Below, in pieces: positions 53,345-61,241 of a DNA stretch of 64,000 nt. The notes beneath the pieces were generated by a model that worked only from the letters and a program-made list of their open reading frames with translations, was not told the origin of the DNA and made no database searches. The DNA comes from Paenibacillus typhae (GTDB lineage Bacteria > Bacillota > Bacilli > Paenibacillales > Paenibacillaceae): NCBI RefSeq assembly GCF_900099765.1, contig NZ_FNDX01000002.1, forward strand, positions 1 to 64,000. Direction: 5' to 3'. Numbering within the stretch: the stretch's first letter is position 1; each line of letters begins with the position of its first letter. Both the position numbers and the translations under genes were made by a program.

Positions 53345-54958
53345 ATGAATGCTGCAAAGGACCAAACGCTTCGTATCCGCCATAAGGTAGGACAGATGTT
53401 CATGTGCGGATTTATGGGCACATCCCCGGACAAGGATATTTTGACACTGATTCAGGATTATCATATCGGCGGCATTATCTATTTCCGGCGCAATATCGGA
53501 ACGGCTGAGCAGGTCTACGCCTGTTCAGCGGCGCTGCAGCGGGCTGCAGCCGAGCCCCTGCTGATCGCCATTGATCAGGAAGGAGGCATGGTTGCCCGGA
53601 TTGAGGACGGAGTCACCCTGATGCCCGGCAATATGGCACTGGGGGCAACCCGCAATCCGGAAGGGGTCCGGCAGGCTGCGGCCATTGCCGGAGCAGAGCT
53701 GCGCCACCTGGGGATAAATATGAACTTTGCCCCCTGTGTCGATGTGAACAACAATCCGGCCAACCCGGTCATTGGCGTGCGTTCCTATGGCGAATCTCCG
53801 CTGCTGGTCAGCGAGATGGGCAGCGCAGCTGCTGCAGGCTATCAGGAAGCGGGAGTGGCGGCAACGATCAAGCATTTTCCGGGCCACGGAGATACGGATA
53901 CGGATTCTCACCTGGCCCTTCCGTCTATCAGCCATAACCGCGAAAGACTGGCGGAGGTCGAATTGCTGCCGTTTCAGCGAATTATAGAATCCGGGGTCGA
54001 TGCAGTCATGACTGCGCATGTCGTATTTAAGGCCTATGAGGATGACGTTATACCGGCAACCTTGTCCGAGAATATTCTGACCGGGCTGCTGCGCGGGGAG
54101 CTGAACTTTGACGGCGTTATTGTAACAGACTGTCTGGAGATGAACGCGATCTCACAGACCGTCGGAGTGGGTGCGGGAGCCGTGCAGGCGGTGAAGGCCG
54201 GGGCCGATCTGATCCTCGTCAGCCATACTTATAGCTGGCAGGTTGAGGCGATAGAAGCTGTAATTGAGGCTGTTATCCGCGGAGAGATTTCCGAGGCCAG
54301 AATCGATGCATCAGTGCAGCGGCTGGCAAGCCTTAAGGCTAAACGGGGAATTACCGGAGCAGAGCCGCAAGCCTTCCCGGCTATACAACAGCAGCTGGCT
54401 TCCGAAGCATCGCATGAAGTAGCCCGTACCCTCAGCGAACAGAGCATTACCTTATTATGTGACGACGGGCAGCTTCCGCTGGCAGAACATGAAGGCATCT
54501 ATGTCATATGGCCGGAGGTCCGAGTCAATCATGAGGTAGTCGAAGCGCTGCAGGAGGAAATGACGCTTGGAAAGGCATTGAAGCCATATTATGACGGGGT
54601 CACTGAACGGATTATCGGCGTTGACCCTTCGGCTGAAGAGATCGCAATGGTGCTGGAGGAGAGCCGTTCTTTTACTCAGATTGTGGCAGCGACCTACAAC
54701 GCCGATTTTTCGCCCGGTCAACGCCAGATTCTGCAGGAGTTTACAGCACGGACAGGATGCAGGCTAATCGTTGTGGCAGTGCGCAACCCTTATGATTTTA
54801 CCGCTGTTTCCGGGATACGAACCTATATTGCTTCATATGAGAACAAACCACTGGCAATGCAGTCTGTGGCCAAGGTGCTGGCAGGACTAAGCTTCACCCG
54901 CGGTGTACTTCCGGTAACGGTTGGAGCTTTTGCCTATGGATCGGGTATTGTAAGCTGA
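53345..54958 (+). CDS. GH3 beta-N-acetylhexosaminidase (NagZ-like), second copy
   Basis: 537 residues. KHFPGHG at 176-182 with D187-S-H189, AIDQEGGMVARI, and nucleophile D262 in VTDCLEM. C-terminal alpha/beta domain present. It is a diverged paralogue of the preceding gene, also without a signal peptide. Two cytoplasmic NagZ enzymes next to a GH4 suggest differing linkages or aglycones (GlcNAc-GlcNAc, GlcNAc-MurNAc). AAAGGAG precedes the ATG. Last gene of the operon, followed by a terminator. Confidence 0.9.
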   Translation: MNAAKDQTLRIRHKVGQMFMCGFMGTSPDKDILTLIQDYHIGGIIYFRRNIGTAEQVYACSAALQRAAAEPLLIAIDQEGGMVARIEDGVTLMPGNMALGATRNPEGVRQAAAIAGAELRHLGINMNFAPCVDVNNNPANPVIGVRSYGESPLLVSEMGSAAAAGYQEAGVAATIKHFPGHGDTDTDSHLALPSISHNRERLAEVELLPFQRIIESGVDAVMTAHVVFKAYEDDVIPATLSENILTGLLRGELNFDGVIVTDCLEMNAISQTVGVGAGAVQAVKAGADLILVSHTYSWQVEAIEAVIEAVIRGEISEARIDASVQRLASLKAKRGITGAEPQAFPAIQQQLASEASHEVARTLSEQSITLLCDDGQLPLAEHEGIYVIWPEVRVNHEVVEALQEEMTLGKALKPYYDGVTERIIGVDPSAEEIAMVLEESRSFTQIVAATYNADFSPGQRQILQEFTARTGCRLIVVAVRNPYDFTAVSGIRTYIASYENKPLAMQSVAKVLAGLSFTRGVLPVTVGAFAYGSGIVS

Positions 54959-55035
54959 TTATTAGAATATCCTCGAGCGCATCTGTAAAAAGTGAAAAGA
55001 TGTCGGCTGCTCCGGCAGAGTAATTCTATATTTAA

Positions 55036-55062
55036 AAAGACCCGTATTTATTACGGGTCTTT
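55036..55062. terminator. Bidirectional rho-independent terminator
   Basis: AAAGACCCGTA, loop TTTAT-like, TACGGGTCTTT. Between the convergent GH3 and nitroreductase genes. Confidence 0.92.
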
Positions 55063-55083
55063 CTATTTAGGGGCAACTGCGGT

Positions 55084-55734
55084 TTATGCCCAGGTTGTAA
55101 TCGTACCAACCGGCAAACGGTAGGACGGATAGCCCGTTTTGGCTGCTTTACCTATTGAGATTAGCATTACCGGCTGAAAGCGGGTCTTGTCCAGGCCAAA
55201 GGCTTCGGCAATCTGTTCCTTGGCATAACCGGCCATTGCGTTCGTATCATAGCCGTGAGCACGGGCGACAAGCATTAGCTGCATCGAGATAAGGCCAGAG
55301 TCGATGAGGTTCACATCTCGCAGCTCAGCTGCAGACATATTGGCATAATAAGGCTTCACTTGCTGCAGCTGCATGTCCATAACTTCCTGAGGCATATATC
55401 CAAGCTCAACGGATTTGCTGAAAATTTCATCCATGTATTCGGTATTGTTGGCATCGTAAAATACTGCAATTACAGCTGAGGAAGTCAGTGCCTGCGTCTG
55501 GTTAAATGAGGCCAGCGGCGCAAGCTTCTCTTTCCCTTCAGGTGTGTCAATGACAAGAAAACGCCATGGCTGCATATTTATTGCGGAAGGAGCACGGGAT
55601 GCTTCTGCCAGTATTTCAGTCATTTCCTCCCGGCTGATTTTTACTTCAGGATCATACACTTTAACGGACCGGCGCTCCAGGACGATTTCATTAAAATCAT
55701 TTGTCTCACGGTATTTCCCGGTAATTGTACTCAT
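55084..55734 (-). CDS. Nitroreductase family protein
   Basis: 216 residues of the FMN-dependent nitroreductase fold: ERRSVKVYDPE, ASRAPSAINMQPWRFLVID for FMN binding, GLISMQLMLVARAHGYDTNAMAGY near the dimer core. It reduces nitro compounds or quinones with NAD(P)H. GAAGGAG precedes the ATG. Its promoter contains a MerR-type operator, and the MerR gene is divergent, so it is probably induced by a toxic substrate. Confidence 0.9.
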   Translation of the reverse strand: MSTITGKYRETNDFNEIVLERRSVKVYDPEVKISREEMTEILAEASRAPSAINMQPWRFLVIDTPEGKEKLAPLASFNQTQALTSSAVIAVFYDANNTEYMDEIFSKSVELGYMPQEVMDMQLQQVKPYYANMSAAELRDVNLIDSGLISMQLMLVARAHGYDTNAMAGYAKEQIAEAFGLDKTRFQPVMLISIGKAAKTGYPSYRLPVGTITTWA

Positions 55735-55799
55735 ATAAACAGGCTCCTTCAGGATTGGATTTGTGAGGTGTGTGAATGTTCCTTATGCTCACTAGAAGG

Positions 55800-55830
55800 A
55801 TTGTAAACTATGAAGTATACTTTATAGCAA
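55800..55830 (-). promoter_or_regulatory. MerR-type promoter of the nitroreductase gene
   Basis: On the minus strand: -35 TTGCTA (55830-55825), 19-nt spacer, -10 TACAAT (55805-55800). The spacer holds the dyad CTATGAAGTATACTTTATAG (55808-55827 on +, 18 of 20 symmetric). The same design as the adhA promoter. Confidence 0.8.
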
Positions 55831-55852
55831 GAGTTTAGATGAGGTGATTTTT

Positions 55853-56233
55853 ATGAAAATTAGTGAAGTAGCACAAAGGGTTGAACTGCCGATATCCACT
55901 ATCCGTTACTATGAGAAAATGGGAATTATTACGGATGAGTACATCTTGCGGGAACAGAACAACTACCGGAATTATTCCTCTGAAATCCTTGACTACCTGC
56001 AGGTTGTGAAAAATTGTTTAGCGGTCGGTTTTACAATCAACGACATTAAATCTATGATCTCGTTAAAGGGAATATCAAAGGAAGAGCAAGCACGCATCAT
56101 TAAAGAAAAAATAGCAGAGATAGAAGCGGCCCAGAAAAATCTGGAGAATGCCAAACAAACGCTCTACGGACTCCTGCAAACAGATATCACCTGTGAGAAC
56201 GGGTTCGGAAAGTATGATAGAACCGTGAGCTGA
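55853..56233 (+). CDS. MerR family transcriptional regulator
   Basis: 126 residues from the ATG at 55853, placed behind GAGGTGA; a GTG three codons earlier lies inside that box. HTH at 1-70 (KISEVAQRVELPISTIRYYEKMGIITDEYILREQNNYRNYSSEIL), then a dimerisation coiled coil (IIKEKIAEIEAAQKNLENAKQTLYGLL). A lone cysteine near the end (TCENG). Divergent from the nitroreductase gene, whose promoter has the fitting dyad. Confidence 0.88.
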   Translation: MKISEVAQRVELPISTIRYYEKMGIITDEYILREQNNYRNYSSEILDYLQVVKNCLAVGFTINDIKSMISLKGISKEEQARIIKEKIAEIEAAQKNLENAKQTLYGLLQTDITCENGFGKYDRTVS

Positions 56234-56258
56234 TTCAATATGCAAAAGGAGTGCAGCA

Positions 56259-57074
56259 ATGATCTATCTGAGGAGCTTCAAGCTGTCTGATCATATCAGC
56301 CGAAATCCTAACATTTACCCCGATCATGTCTTCAAGCACATGGCCGGAGAGGTTTTATTGTTTGACAAGGTAACGGTGTTGTACGGCAATAACGGCAGCG
56401 GTAAATCCACCCTGCTCAATGTCATTGCCAACAAGCTGGGAATTTCGGGGGCTGAGCCGATGACAAGCTATGGTTACAGCCTGTTTGTTAAGCAATTCCT
56501 TGATTTGAGCAGCTGCCAGTTAGGTTATGACAAGCAGGAGCGGGAATTGCAGCAGCTTCCGGAAGGAAGCCGTTATATGAAATCCGAGGATATTTTGTAT
56601 GAGATCAAGAAGATACAGCAGGCCTCCGTTCTGCGTGAGGGGTTAATGCATGAGAAGAGGAAGAACGGGATGAGCAAGACGGAGGCGGAGCAATATGAAG
56701 GTTCATATGCGTTTCAGCAGAAGGTGAAGAACATCCAATTCTCCCAGGAAAAATACTCAAACGGGGAAACCTCGATGCAGTTTTTTGAGGAATATTTGCT
56801 GCCCGGTCAATTGTATCTGCTGGACGAGCCGGAAACGTCACTTTCTCCCGCGAATCAGATCAAGCTGGCCGAACAAATCAACGAGCTGGCCCGTTATTTG
56901 GACAGCCAGTTTATTATTGCTACGCATTCTCCGTTCGTCTTAGGCACGCTGCAGGCTAAAATTTACAATCTGGATGCTAATCCGCTGCAAACGGCCGAAT
57001 GGTACGAGCTGGATAATGTCCGCTTCTTTCAGCAGTTTTTTGACAAGCATAGGCCTTTGTTTGATAACGGATAG
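56259..57074 (+). CDS. AAA family ATPase (ABC/RecF-like, stand-alone)
   Basis: 271 residues. Walker A GNNGSGKST at 43-51, Walker B YLLDEPETSLSP with D189/E190, and switch region IIATHSPFVLG. An insertion of helical, charged residues (about 95-165) replaces the long coiled coil of SMC/RecF. Such small ATPases occur widely in Bacilli as single genes of unknown role; some relatives are part of defence pairs, but no nuclease or partner lies beside it here. Starts 26 nt behind the MerR stop with AAAGGAG, so it may be cotranscribed with it. Confidence 0.8.
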   Translation: MIYLRSFKLSDHISRNPNIYPDHVFKHMAGEVLLFDKVTVLYGNNGSGKSTLLNVIANKLGISGAEPMTSYGYSLFVKQFLDLSSCQLGYDKQERELQQLPEGSRYMKSEDILYEIKKIQQASVLREGLMHEKRKNGMSKTEAEQYEGSYAFQQKVKNIQFSQEKYSNGETSMQFFEEYLLPGQLYLLDEPETSLSPANQIKLAEQINELARYLDSQFIIATHSPFVLGTLQAKIYNLDANPLQTAEWYELDNVRFFQQFFDKHRPLFDNG

Positions 57075-57130
57075 CTGAATAGCCCTTCAGCCCGGCCCTT
57101 ATTGCAAATTACTTATATTCCATTTATAAT

Positions 57131-57199
57131 TTTTATCGTATAACCTCGTAGATATGGTATGAGGGTCTCTACTAGGAACCGTAAAATCCTGATTACAAG
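57131..57199 (+). ncRNA. Purine riboswitch aptamer, adenine type
   Basis: The core matches the purine riboswitch: ATAACC junction (57140), P2 TCGTA / TATGA with loop GATATGG (57151-57157), J2/3 GTCTCTAC (57165-57172), P3 TAGGA / TCCTG with loop CCGTAAA (57179-57185), then J3/1 ATTA. The ligand-pairing base at the position equal to C74 of xpt is T (57193 region), as in the adenine class (add, pbuE). P1 is weak as drawn. It lies 85 nt before deoD. Confidence 0.82.
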
Positions 57200-57243
57200 C
57201 GGGTGTACATCGTACATTTTATTTGTAATCAGGATTTTTTTGT
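57183..57243 (+). terminator. Riboswitch expression platform terminator
   Basis: Arms 57183-57198 and 57223-57238 pair over 16 bp (core AATCCTGATTACAA / TTGTAATCAGGATT), with a TGTAC/GTACA stem in the loop and a T-run behind. The left arm uses the aptamer's P3 3' strand and J3/1, so terminator and aptamer exclude each other, giving an ON switch. Confidence 0.85.
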
Positions 57244-57283
57244 CAAAACGGTAAACCATAATGATTAAAGGAGCTGTTTACGA

Positions 57284-58003
57284 ATGAGTTCTTCCCCATT
57301 TAAAGAAACCCCGCACATCAAGCCAAACGGAGCAGAAATTGCCGAGACGATTCTGCTGCCTGGAGATCCGCTGCGTGCAAAATTTATTGCCGAGACCTAT
57401 CTGGAGAATCCGGTACAATTCAACGAAGTCCGTGGAATGCTCGGATATACCGGGACCTATAAAGGTAAAAAAATCTCTGTCATGGGTACAGGGATGGGCG
57501 TTCCGAGTATCGGTATTTATTCATGGGAGTTAATCAATGTATTCGGTGTTAAGAACCTGATCCGTATCGGCTCGGCCGGTGCGTTGCAGGACAATCTGAA
57601 TCTGTATGACATCGTCTTCGGGATGGGGGCATCGACCAACTCAAACTACGCTTCCCAATTTAATCTGCCGGGACAATATGCCGTTACTGCTTCCTATGAA
57701 TTGTTAGAAAAGGCCAAGAAAACGGCTGATGAAAAGGGACAGAAGGTTCACATCGGCAACATTCTGACCAGTGATACTTTCTATAATGCGGACAAGTCTG
57801 CCGCAGGAAAGTGGAAGGATATGGGTGTCCTGTGTATCGAGATGGAAGCAGCAGCGCTGTATTTAAATGCTGCCCAAGCCGGCGTTAACGCCCTGTGCAT
57901 CCTGACGATCAGTGACCACATTTTCCGCGCAGAGGAAACAACCTCTGAAGAACGCCAGACTTCCTTCACCAAAATGATGGAAATTGCCTTAGAGCTGGCT
58001 TAG
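57284..58003 (+). CDS. deoD: Purine nucleoside phosphorylase, DeoD type
   Basis: 239 residues of the trimer/hexamer NP-I family: LLPGDPLRAKFIAETYL (phosphate loop GDP), GTGMGVPSIGIY, RIGSAGALQ, CIEMEAAALY and SDH in LTISDHIFR. It splits purine nucleosides with phosphate to base and (deoxy)ribose 1-phosphate; the DeoD type accepts adenosine as well as inosine and guanosine. AAAGGAG is the RBS. A purine riboswitch and terminator precede it, and a terminator follows. Confidence 0.95.
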   Translation: MSSSPFKETPHIKPNGAEIAETILLPGDPLRAKFIAETYLENPVQFNEVRGMLGYTGTYKGKKISVMGTGMGVPSIGIYSWELINVFGVKNLIRIGSAGALQDNLNLYDIVFGMGASTNSNYASQFNLPGQYAVTASYELLEKAKKTADEKGQKVHIGNILTSDTFYNADKSAAGKWKDMGVLCIEMEAAALYLNAAQAGVNALCILTISDHIFRAEETTSEERQTSFTKMMEIALELA

Positions 58004-58018
58004 ATTCCATTGAACCTG

Positions 58019-58051
58019 AAATCCCGTAATCACTAGGATTGCGGGATTTTT
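58019..58051 (+). terminator. Rho-independent terminator after deoD
   Basis: AAATCCCGTAATC, loop ACTAG, GATTGCGGGATTT, then TTTG. Confidence 0.88.
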
Positions 58052-58088
58052 GTGCGCAAAAAGCAAGCAGCAGACAGACAGCTTAAAG

Positions 58089-58128
58089 AGGCTATGCTCA
58101 CCGCCAAGGGTAAGAGCATAGCCTTATT
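58089..58128. terminator. Terminator for the methyltransferase gene (both strands)
   Basis: AGGCTATGCTC (58089-58099) pairs with GAGCATAGCCT (58114-58124); T-rich on the + side and CTTTAAGC on the minus side. Directly behind the minus-strand methyltransferase stop. Confidence 0.75.
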
Positions 58129-58132
58129 TTAA

Positions 58133-58942
58133 CTACAGCTTTCTTGCCTTAATTACAAACGTTACAGGCAGCGCTCTTGCTTTTTTCGCAAAATCACTGT
58201 CATCACCGTAAGCCCCGAGCAAAAGATCATCCGACGCCTCAACCATTTGCTCAATGATAAAGCCGGCTTTGGCCAGTGCATTGACATAGGTGGACATTTT
58301 GCGGTCGGATAAAGATAACGTGTTGCCGCCCAGCTCTACGGAATACCAGGATTCATCGAAATAATTCTTTTTGAAGACAAGCATGTCCTTCTCGGCAGCA
58401 ACGCATTTGTGTATCGGGTGGGACCAGCTGAAGATGAACACGCCGTCTTTATTCAGATAAGAGGCGATCCGGGCAAAGGTACCTTCAAGATCAGTAGTCC
58501 AGCCAATCGCATAAACGGAATATATGATGTCAAAATAATCCTCGATCAAGCCGCATTTGTCCTCCATAGGCGCACAGATCAATTCGGCAGACAGACCATG
58601 CGCTGCAAGCAATTGCCGGGTCTTTTCGATCTGGTTCTCAGAAATATCCGTACCCCACAGCTCTGCTGCCTGGCGTTCGCCCATGTAATGCAAGGATTGT
58701 CCGCTTCCGCAGCCGATCTCCAGAACTTTCTTGCCGCGGACTTCGCCAAACAGCTGGTGATTTTCTTCAGAGACAAAGGCTCCATATAAGGGAAGAGCTG
58801 TTGCGCCTAAAACCTCGTTTCCTTTTGTATCCCAGAACAAGCTGTTCGTGTGATGTATAGCTTCCTTATCCATCTCCACCGTTACCGCGACACCAGCTTC
58901 GCCGCCTATAACATTAGTCCTGTAATTAGCCTGCTTGTCCAA
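58133..58942 (-). CDS. Class I SAM-dependent methyltransferase
   Basis: 269 residues with a TTG start at 58942, set by GAGGAGG eight bases upstream. SAM motif I is VLEIGCGSGQ at 73-82, motif II-type GTDISENQI near 97-105, and PMEDKCGLIEDYFDIIYSVYAIGWTTD follows. The acceptor is unknown; it could be a small molecule or ubiquinone/menaquinone-like ring as for many Methyltransf_11 members. It is monocistronic. Confidence 0.87.
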   Translation of the reverse strand: MDKQANYRTNVIGGEAGVAVTVEMDKEAIHHTNSLFWDTKGNEVLGATALPLYGAFVSEENHQLFGEVRGKKVLEIGCGSGQSLHYMGERQAAELWGTDISENQIEKTRQLLAAHGLSAELICAPMEDKCGLIEDYFDIIYSVYAIGWTTDLEGTFARIASYLNKDGVFIFSWSHPIHKCVAAEKDMLVFKKNYFDESWYSVELGGNTLSLSDRKMSTYVNALAKAGFIIEQMVEASDDLLLGAYGDDSDFAKKARALPVTFVIKARKL

Positions 58943-59017
58943 CTACACAGCCTCCTCACAATAATTTCCTTCTCAAGTATATAGAATTCTGAGCAATATA
59001 GGCTGTGATGTTAAGAT

Positions 59018-59353
59018 TCACTTCTCAAGCGTACGGATGTTCCTTTCTCCCCAGGCCACGATGGACTGAATAAGAGGAACTAACTCCTTGCCGGAGGAAG
59101 TAAGGGAGTATTCTACCCGGGGAGGGATTTCATTGTATTGCTGACGGTTCACAATTCCGTTATCTATGAGCTCTTTGAGACAGTTGGTCAGAGTCGTGCC
59201 AGTAATCCCGTTAAGCCTTCTTTTCAGTTCGTTATACCGGATACTCTCTTCCTCACTTAAACAAGCGAGAATGGGCAGATTCCATTTGCCGCCGATTACC
59301 TGAAAAGCAAAGGTTGCCGGACAGAGCTGGTCCATACTCATTTCATATTTCAT
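59018..59353 (-). CDS. HxlR family transcriptional regulator
   Basis: 111 residues: CPATFAFQVIGGKWNLPILACLSEEESIRYNELKRRLNGITGTTLTNCLKELIDNGIVNRQQYNEIPPRVEYSLTSSGKEL is a full HxlR winged HTH. C11 sits at the place of the redox or aldehyde-sensing cysteine of HypR/HxlR-type regulators. GGAGG lies 7 nt before the ATG. It is divergent from the DsbA-like gene with two dyads between them, so redox control of that gene is likely. Confidence 0.9.
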   Translation of the reverse strand: MKYEMSMDQLCPATFAFQVIGGKWNLPILACLSEEESIRYNELKRRLNGITGTTLTNCLKELIDNGIVNRQQYNEIPPRVEYSLTSSGKELVPLIQSIVAWGERNIRTLEK

Positions 59354-59367
59354 AGGATATCCTCCGA

Positions 59368-59455
59368 TAGTATATATTTTATACTAGGTATTAATAATAA
59401 TAGTACTTGTTAAAAAATTTATACAAAATATAATCATACTATGGAAACGATAGTA
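59368..59455 (+). promoter_or_regulatory. HxlR/DsbA intergenic control region
   Basis: Promoter for the DsbA-like gene: TTGTTA (59407-59412), 16-nt spacer, TATAAT (59429-59434). Two dyads: TAGTATA-N5-TATACTA at 59368-59386 near the HxlR start, and TACTAT-N7-ATAGTA at 59437-59455 just behind the -10 box. They are candidate HxlR operators on both sides. Confidence 0.72.
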
Positions 59456-59496
59456 AACGATCTCATCTAAAATGTAAATGAAGGGTGGACGCAGAA

Positions 59497-60414
59497 ATGA
59501 CTGATTCCAATATGATGTGTGACCTGGAGACAGGAGTGTGCGGCGTTGCCGGTGAAGATCCGATGCAAGTCATTGACCTGAATCAGGTCGAGACCAAAGT
59601 GACGCTCTATTATGTGACGGACCCGATTTGTTCCCATTGCTGGGCTTTGGAGCCTGTACTCAACCGCTTTATTCAGGAATACGGCCCATATTTTGATCTG
59701 AAAATCGTAATGGGCGGATTACTGCCGAGCTGGAAAGATTTTTCCGATGGAGGTAACGGTATTCAGAAGCCGGCCGATGTTGCCGGGCACTGGAAAGAAG
59801 TAGGGAAGCAGTCGCGTATGCCTATCGACGGCTCGCTGTGGCATACTAATCCTGTTCTTTCGTCCTATCCGCCGTCAAGAGTATTTAAAGTGATTCAAAG
59901 CAAGCATGAAGGCAGGGAAGGTGATTTCCTCAGAAGCGCCCGGGAGGCCGTATTCGTCTCCAACCTGAACATTGGTGAAGAGGAAGTGCTGATCACCATC
60001 GTTGACCAGTTGGGCCTTGACGGACGGCAAATTGTTGAAGAAGCTGAGCTTGAATCCGCCCAGGATCTGTTGGATGAGGATTTCCGGGTGTCAGCGCGTC
60101 TAGGAGTACGGGGATTTCCAAGTCTTGTTATGGTTAATGAAGAGAATAAAGGGGTGAAGGTTGTCGGAGCCAAGGCTTTGGATACTTATGTACAGGCGCT
60201 GCAGCAAATAATCCCGCATCCGGTTACACCAAAGCTGAGACCTGGCCTATCCCGGCTTTTAAAGAGCGGACACAAGCTTTTTGCAAAAGAGATAGAAGTG
60301 ATGTATGGGCTTGCCGAAGATAAAGTGGAGGCCTTTATTGACTCGGAATTACCAAAGGGTGAATATCGTGTCCAGCACATCATGAATGAATTGTATGTAG
60401 AAAAGCTGGGTTAA
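59497..60414 (+). CDS. DsbA-family thioredoxin-fold protein, SpxH/FrnE-like
   Basis: 305 residues from the ATG at 59497 (AAGGGTGG upstream); a GTG four codons earlier has no spacing for an RBS. The thioredoxin motif is C45-S-H-C48 in TDPICSHCWALEPV, with the cis-proline in RGFPSLVMVN near 208. The layout, length and WALEPV phrase resemble SpxH (YjbH), the ClpXP adaptor for Spx, and FrnE-type DsbA proteins. There is no signal peptide, so it is cytosolic. HxlR control fits thiol or disulfide stress. Confidence 0.85.
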   Translation: MTDSNMMCDLETGVCGVAGEDPMQVIDLNQVETKVTLYYVTDPICSHCWALEPVLNRFIQEYGPYFDLKIVMGGLLPSWKDFSDGGNGIQKPADVAGHWKEVGKQSRMPIDGSLWHTNPVLSSYPPSRVFKVIQSKHEGREGDFLRSAREAVFVSNLNIGEEEVLITIVDQLGLDGRQIVEEAELESAQDLLDEDFRVSARLGVRGFPSLVMVNEENKGVKVVGAKALDTYVQALQQIIPHPVTPKLRPGLSRLLKSGHKLFAKEIEVMYGLAEDKVEAFIDSELPKGEYRVQHIMNELYVEKLG

Positions 60415-60427
60415 TAGGGATAGCCGT

Positions 60428-60458
60428 GCAGCCGATTCTTAAATGGGCTGCTTTTTTT
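60428..60458 (+). terminator. Rho-independent terminator
   Basis: GCAGCC (60428-60433) pairs with GGCTGC (60446-60451), followed by seven T residues. Confidence 0.82.
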
Positions 60459-60543
60459 CATATACATAAACGGATAAATATGGTGTACAGAAAACGTATT
60501 GAAAATGAATTCATAACCGATTGTGGCGAGGAGCAATCCGCAA

Positions 60544-61139
60544 ATGGATACCATTGTAGAAATCCGTAATTTAACCAAAACCTACAGGCGGAAGATCATC
60601 TCGGATACTGGATAAGGCAAGGGAGCCTGGATATTTACATCACCCGTCCGCTGGGCACTTTCTTTCAGCTGCTGTCCACGGGCCGGTATAACACCGAACT
60701 TCCCCTGGACGAATATCTGATCGGTCTTGGACTGATGATCGCCGCGGAGAGTCACATTGATATTATTCCCGGAATGGCGGGCCTGCTCTATCTGGTTTTT
60801 ACCCTGATCTTTTGCACCATGATCTATACCTGCATTATGTTTCTCTTATCTGCGGCCTCCTTCTGGATCATCAAGAGCAATGCCCTGCATGAACTGGTAG
60901 GAAGCATCGAACGACTGATTGAGTATCCGCTGAACATTTATAATTTGACTATCAGAATCATTCTGACCACCATTTTGCCGTTTGGATTTATCAGCTTTTA
61001 TCCCTCCCAGTATTTTTTCAGCTTTGAGGATAACAAACCATTTATTGTGTGCATTCCCGTTGTGGCGCTGATCCTCATTCTCCTTAGCAGATTCGTATGG
61101 AAAAAGGGGTTGCAGACTTATCAGAGTCCGGGAGCCTGA
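60544..61139 (+). pseudogene. ABC exporter remnant: ATPase start joined to a permease tail
   Basis: ATG 60544 with GAGGAG upstream reads MDTIVEIRNLTKTYRRK, the usual start of an ABC ATPase, then stops after 24 codons (60615). In another frame from about 60588 an open text runs to 61139: AEDHLGYWIRQGSLDIY, ITRPLGTFFQLL, then three to four membrane helices and the end LSRFVWKKGLQTYQ. That is the C-terminal half of an ABC-2 family (PF06182-type) permease. So one deletion near 60585 removed nearly all of the ATPase and the first half of a permease. Not expected to work. Confidence 0.78.
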
Positions 61140-61241
61140 TTATTTGAGCCTGTATCCTAGCATTTTGGGTGAACAAGTCCAAGCTAACCTTGAAGACTCC
61201 TAATATGATAACGTATAAACCTGAAATGGAGTGATGAACAG

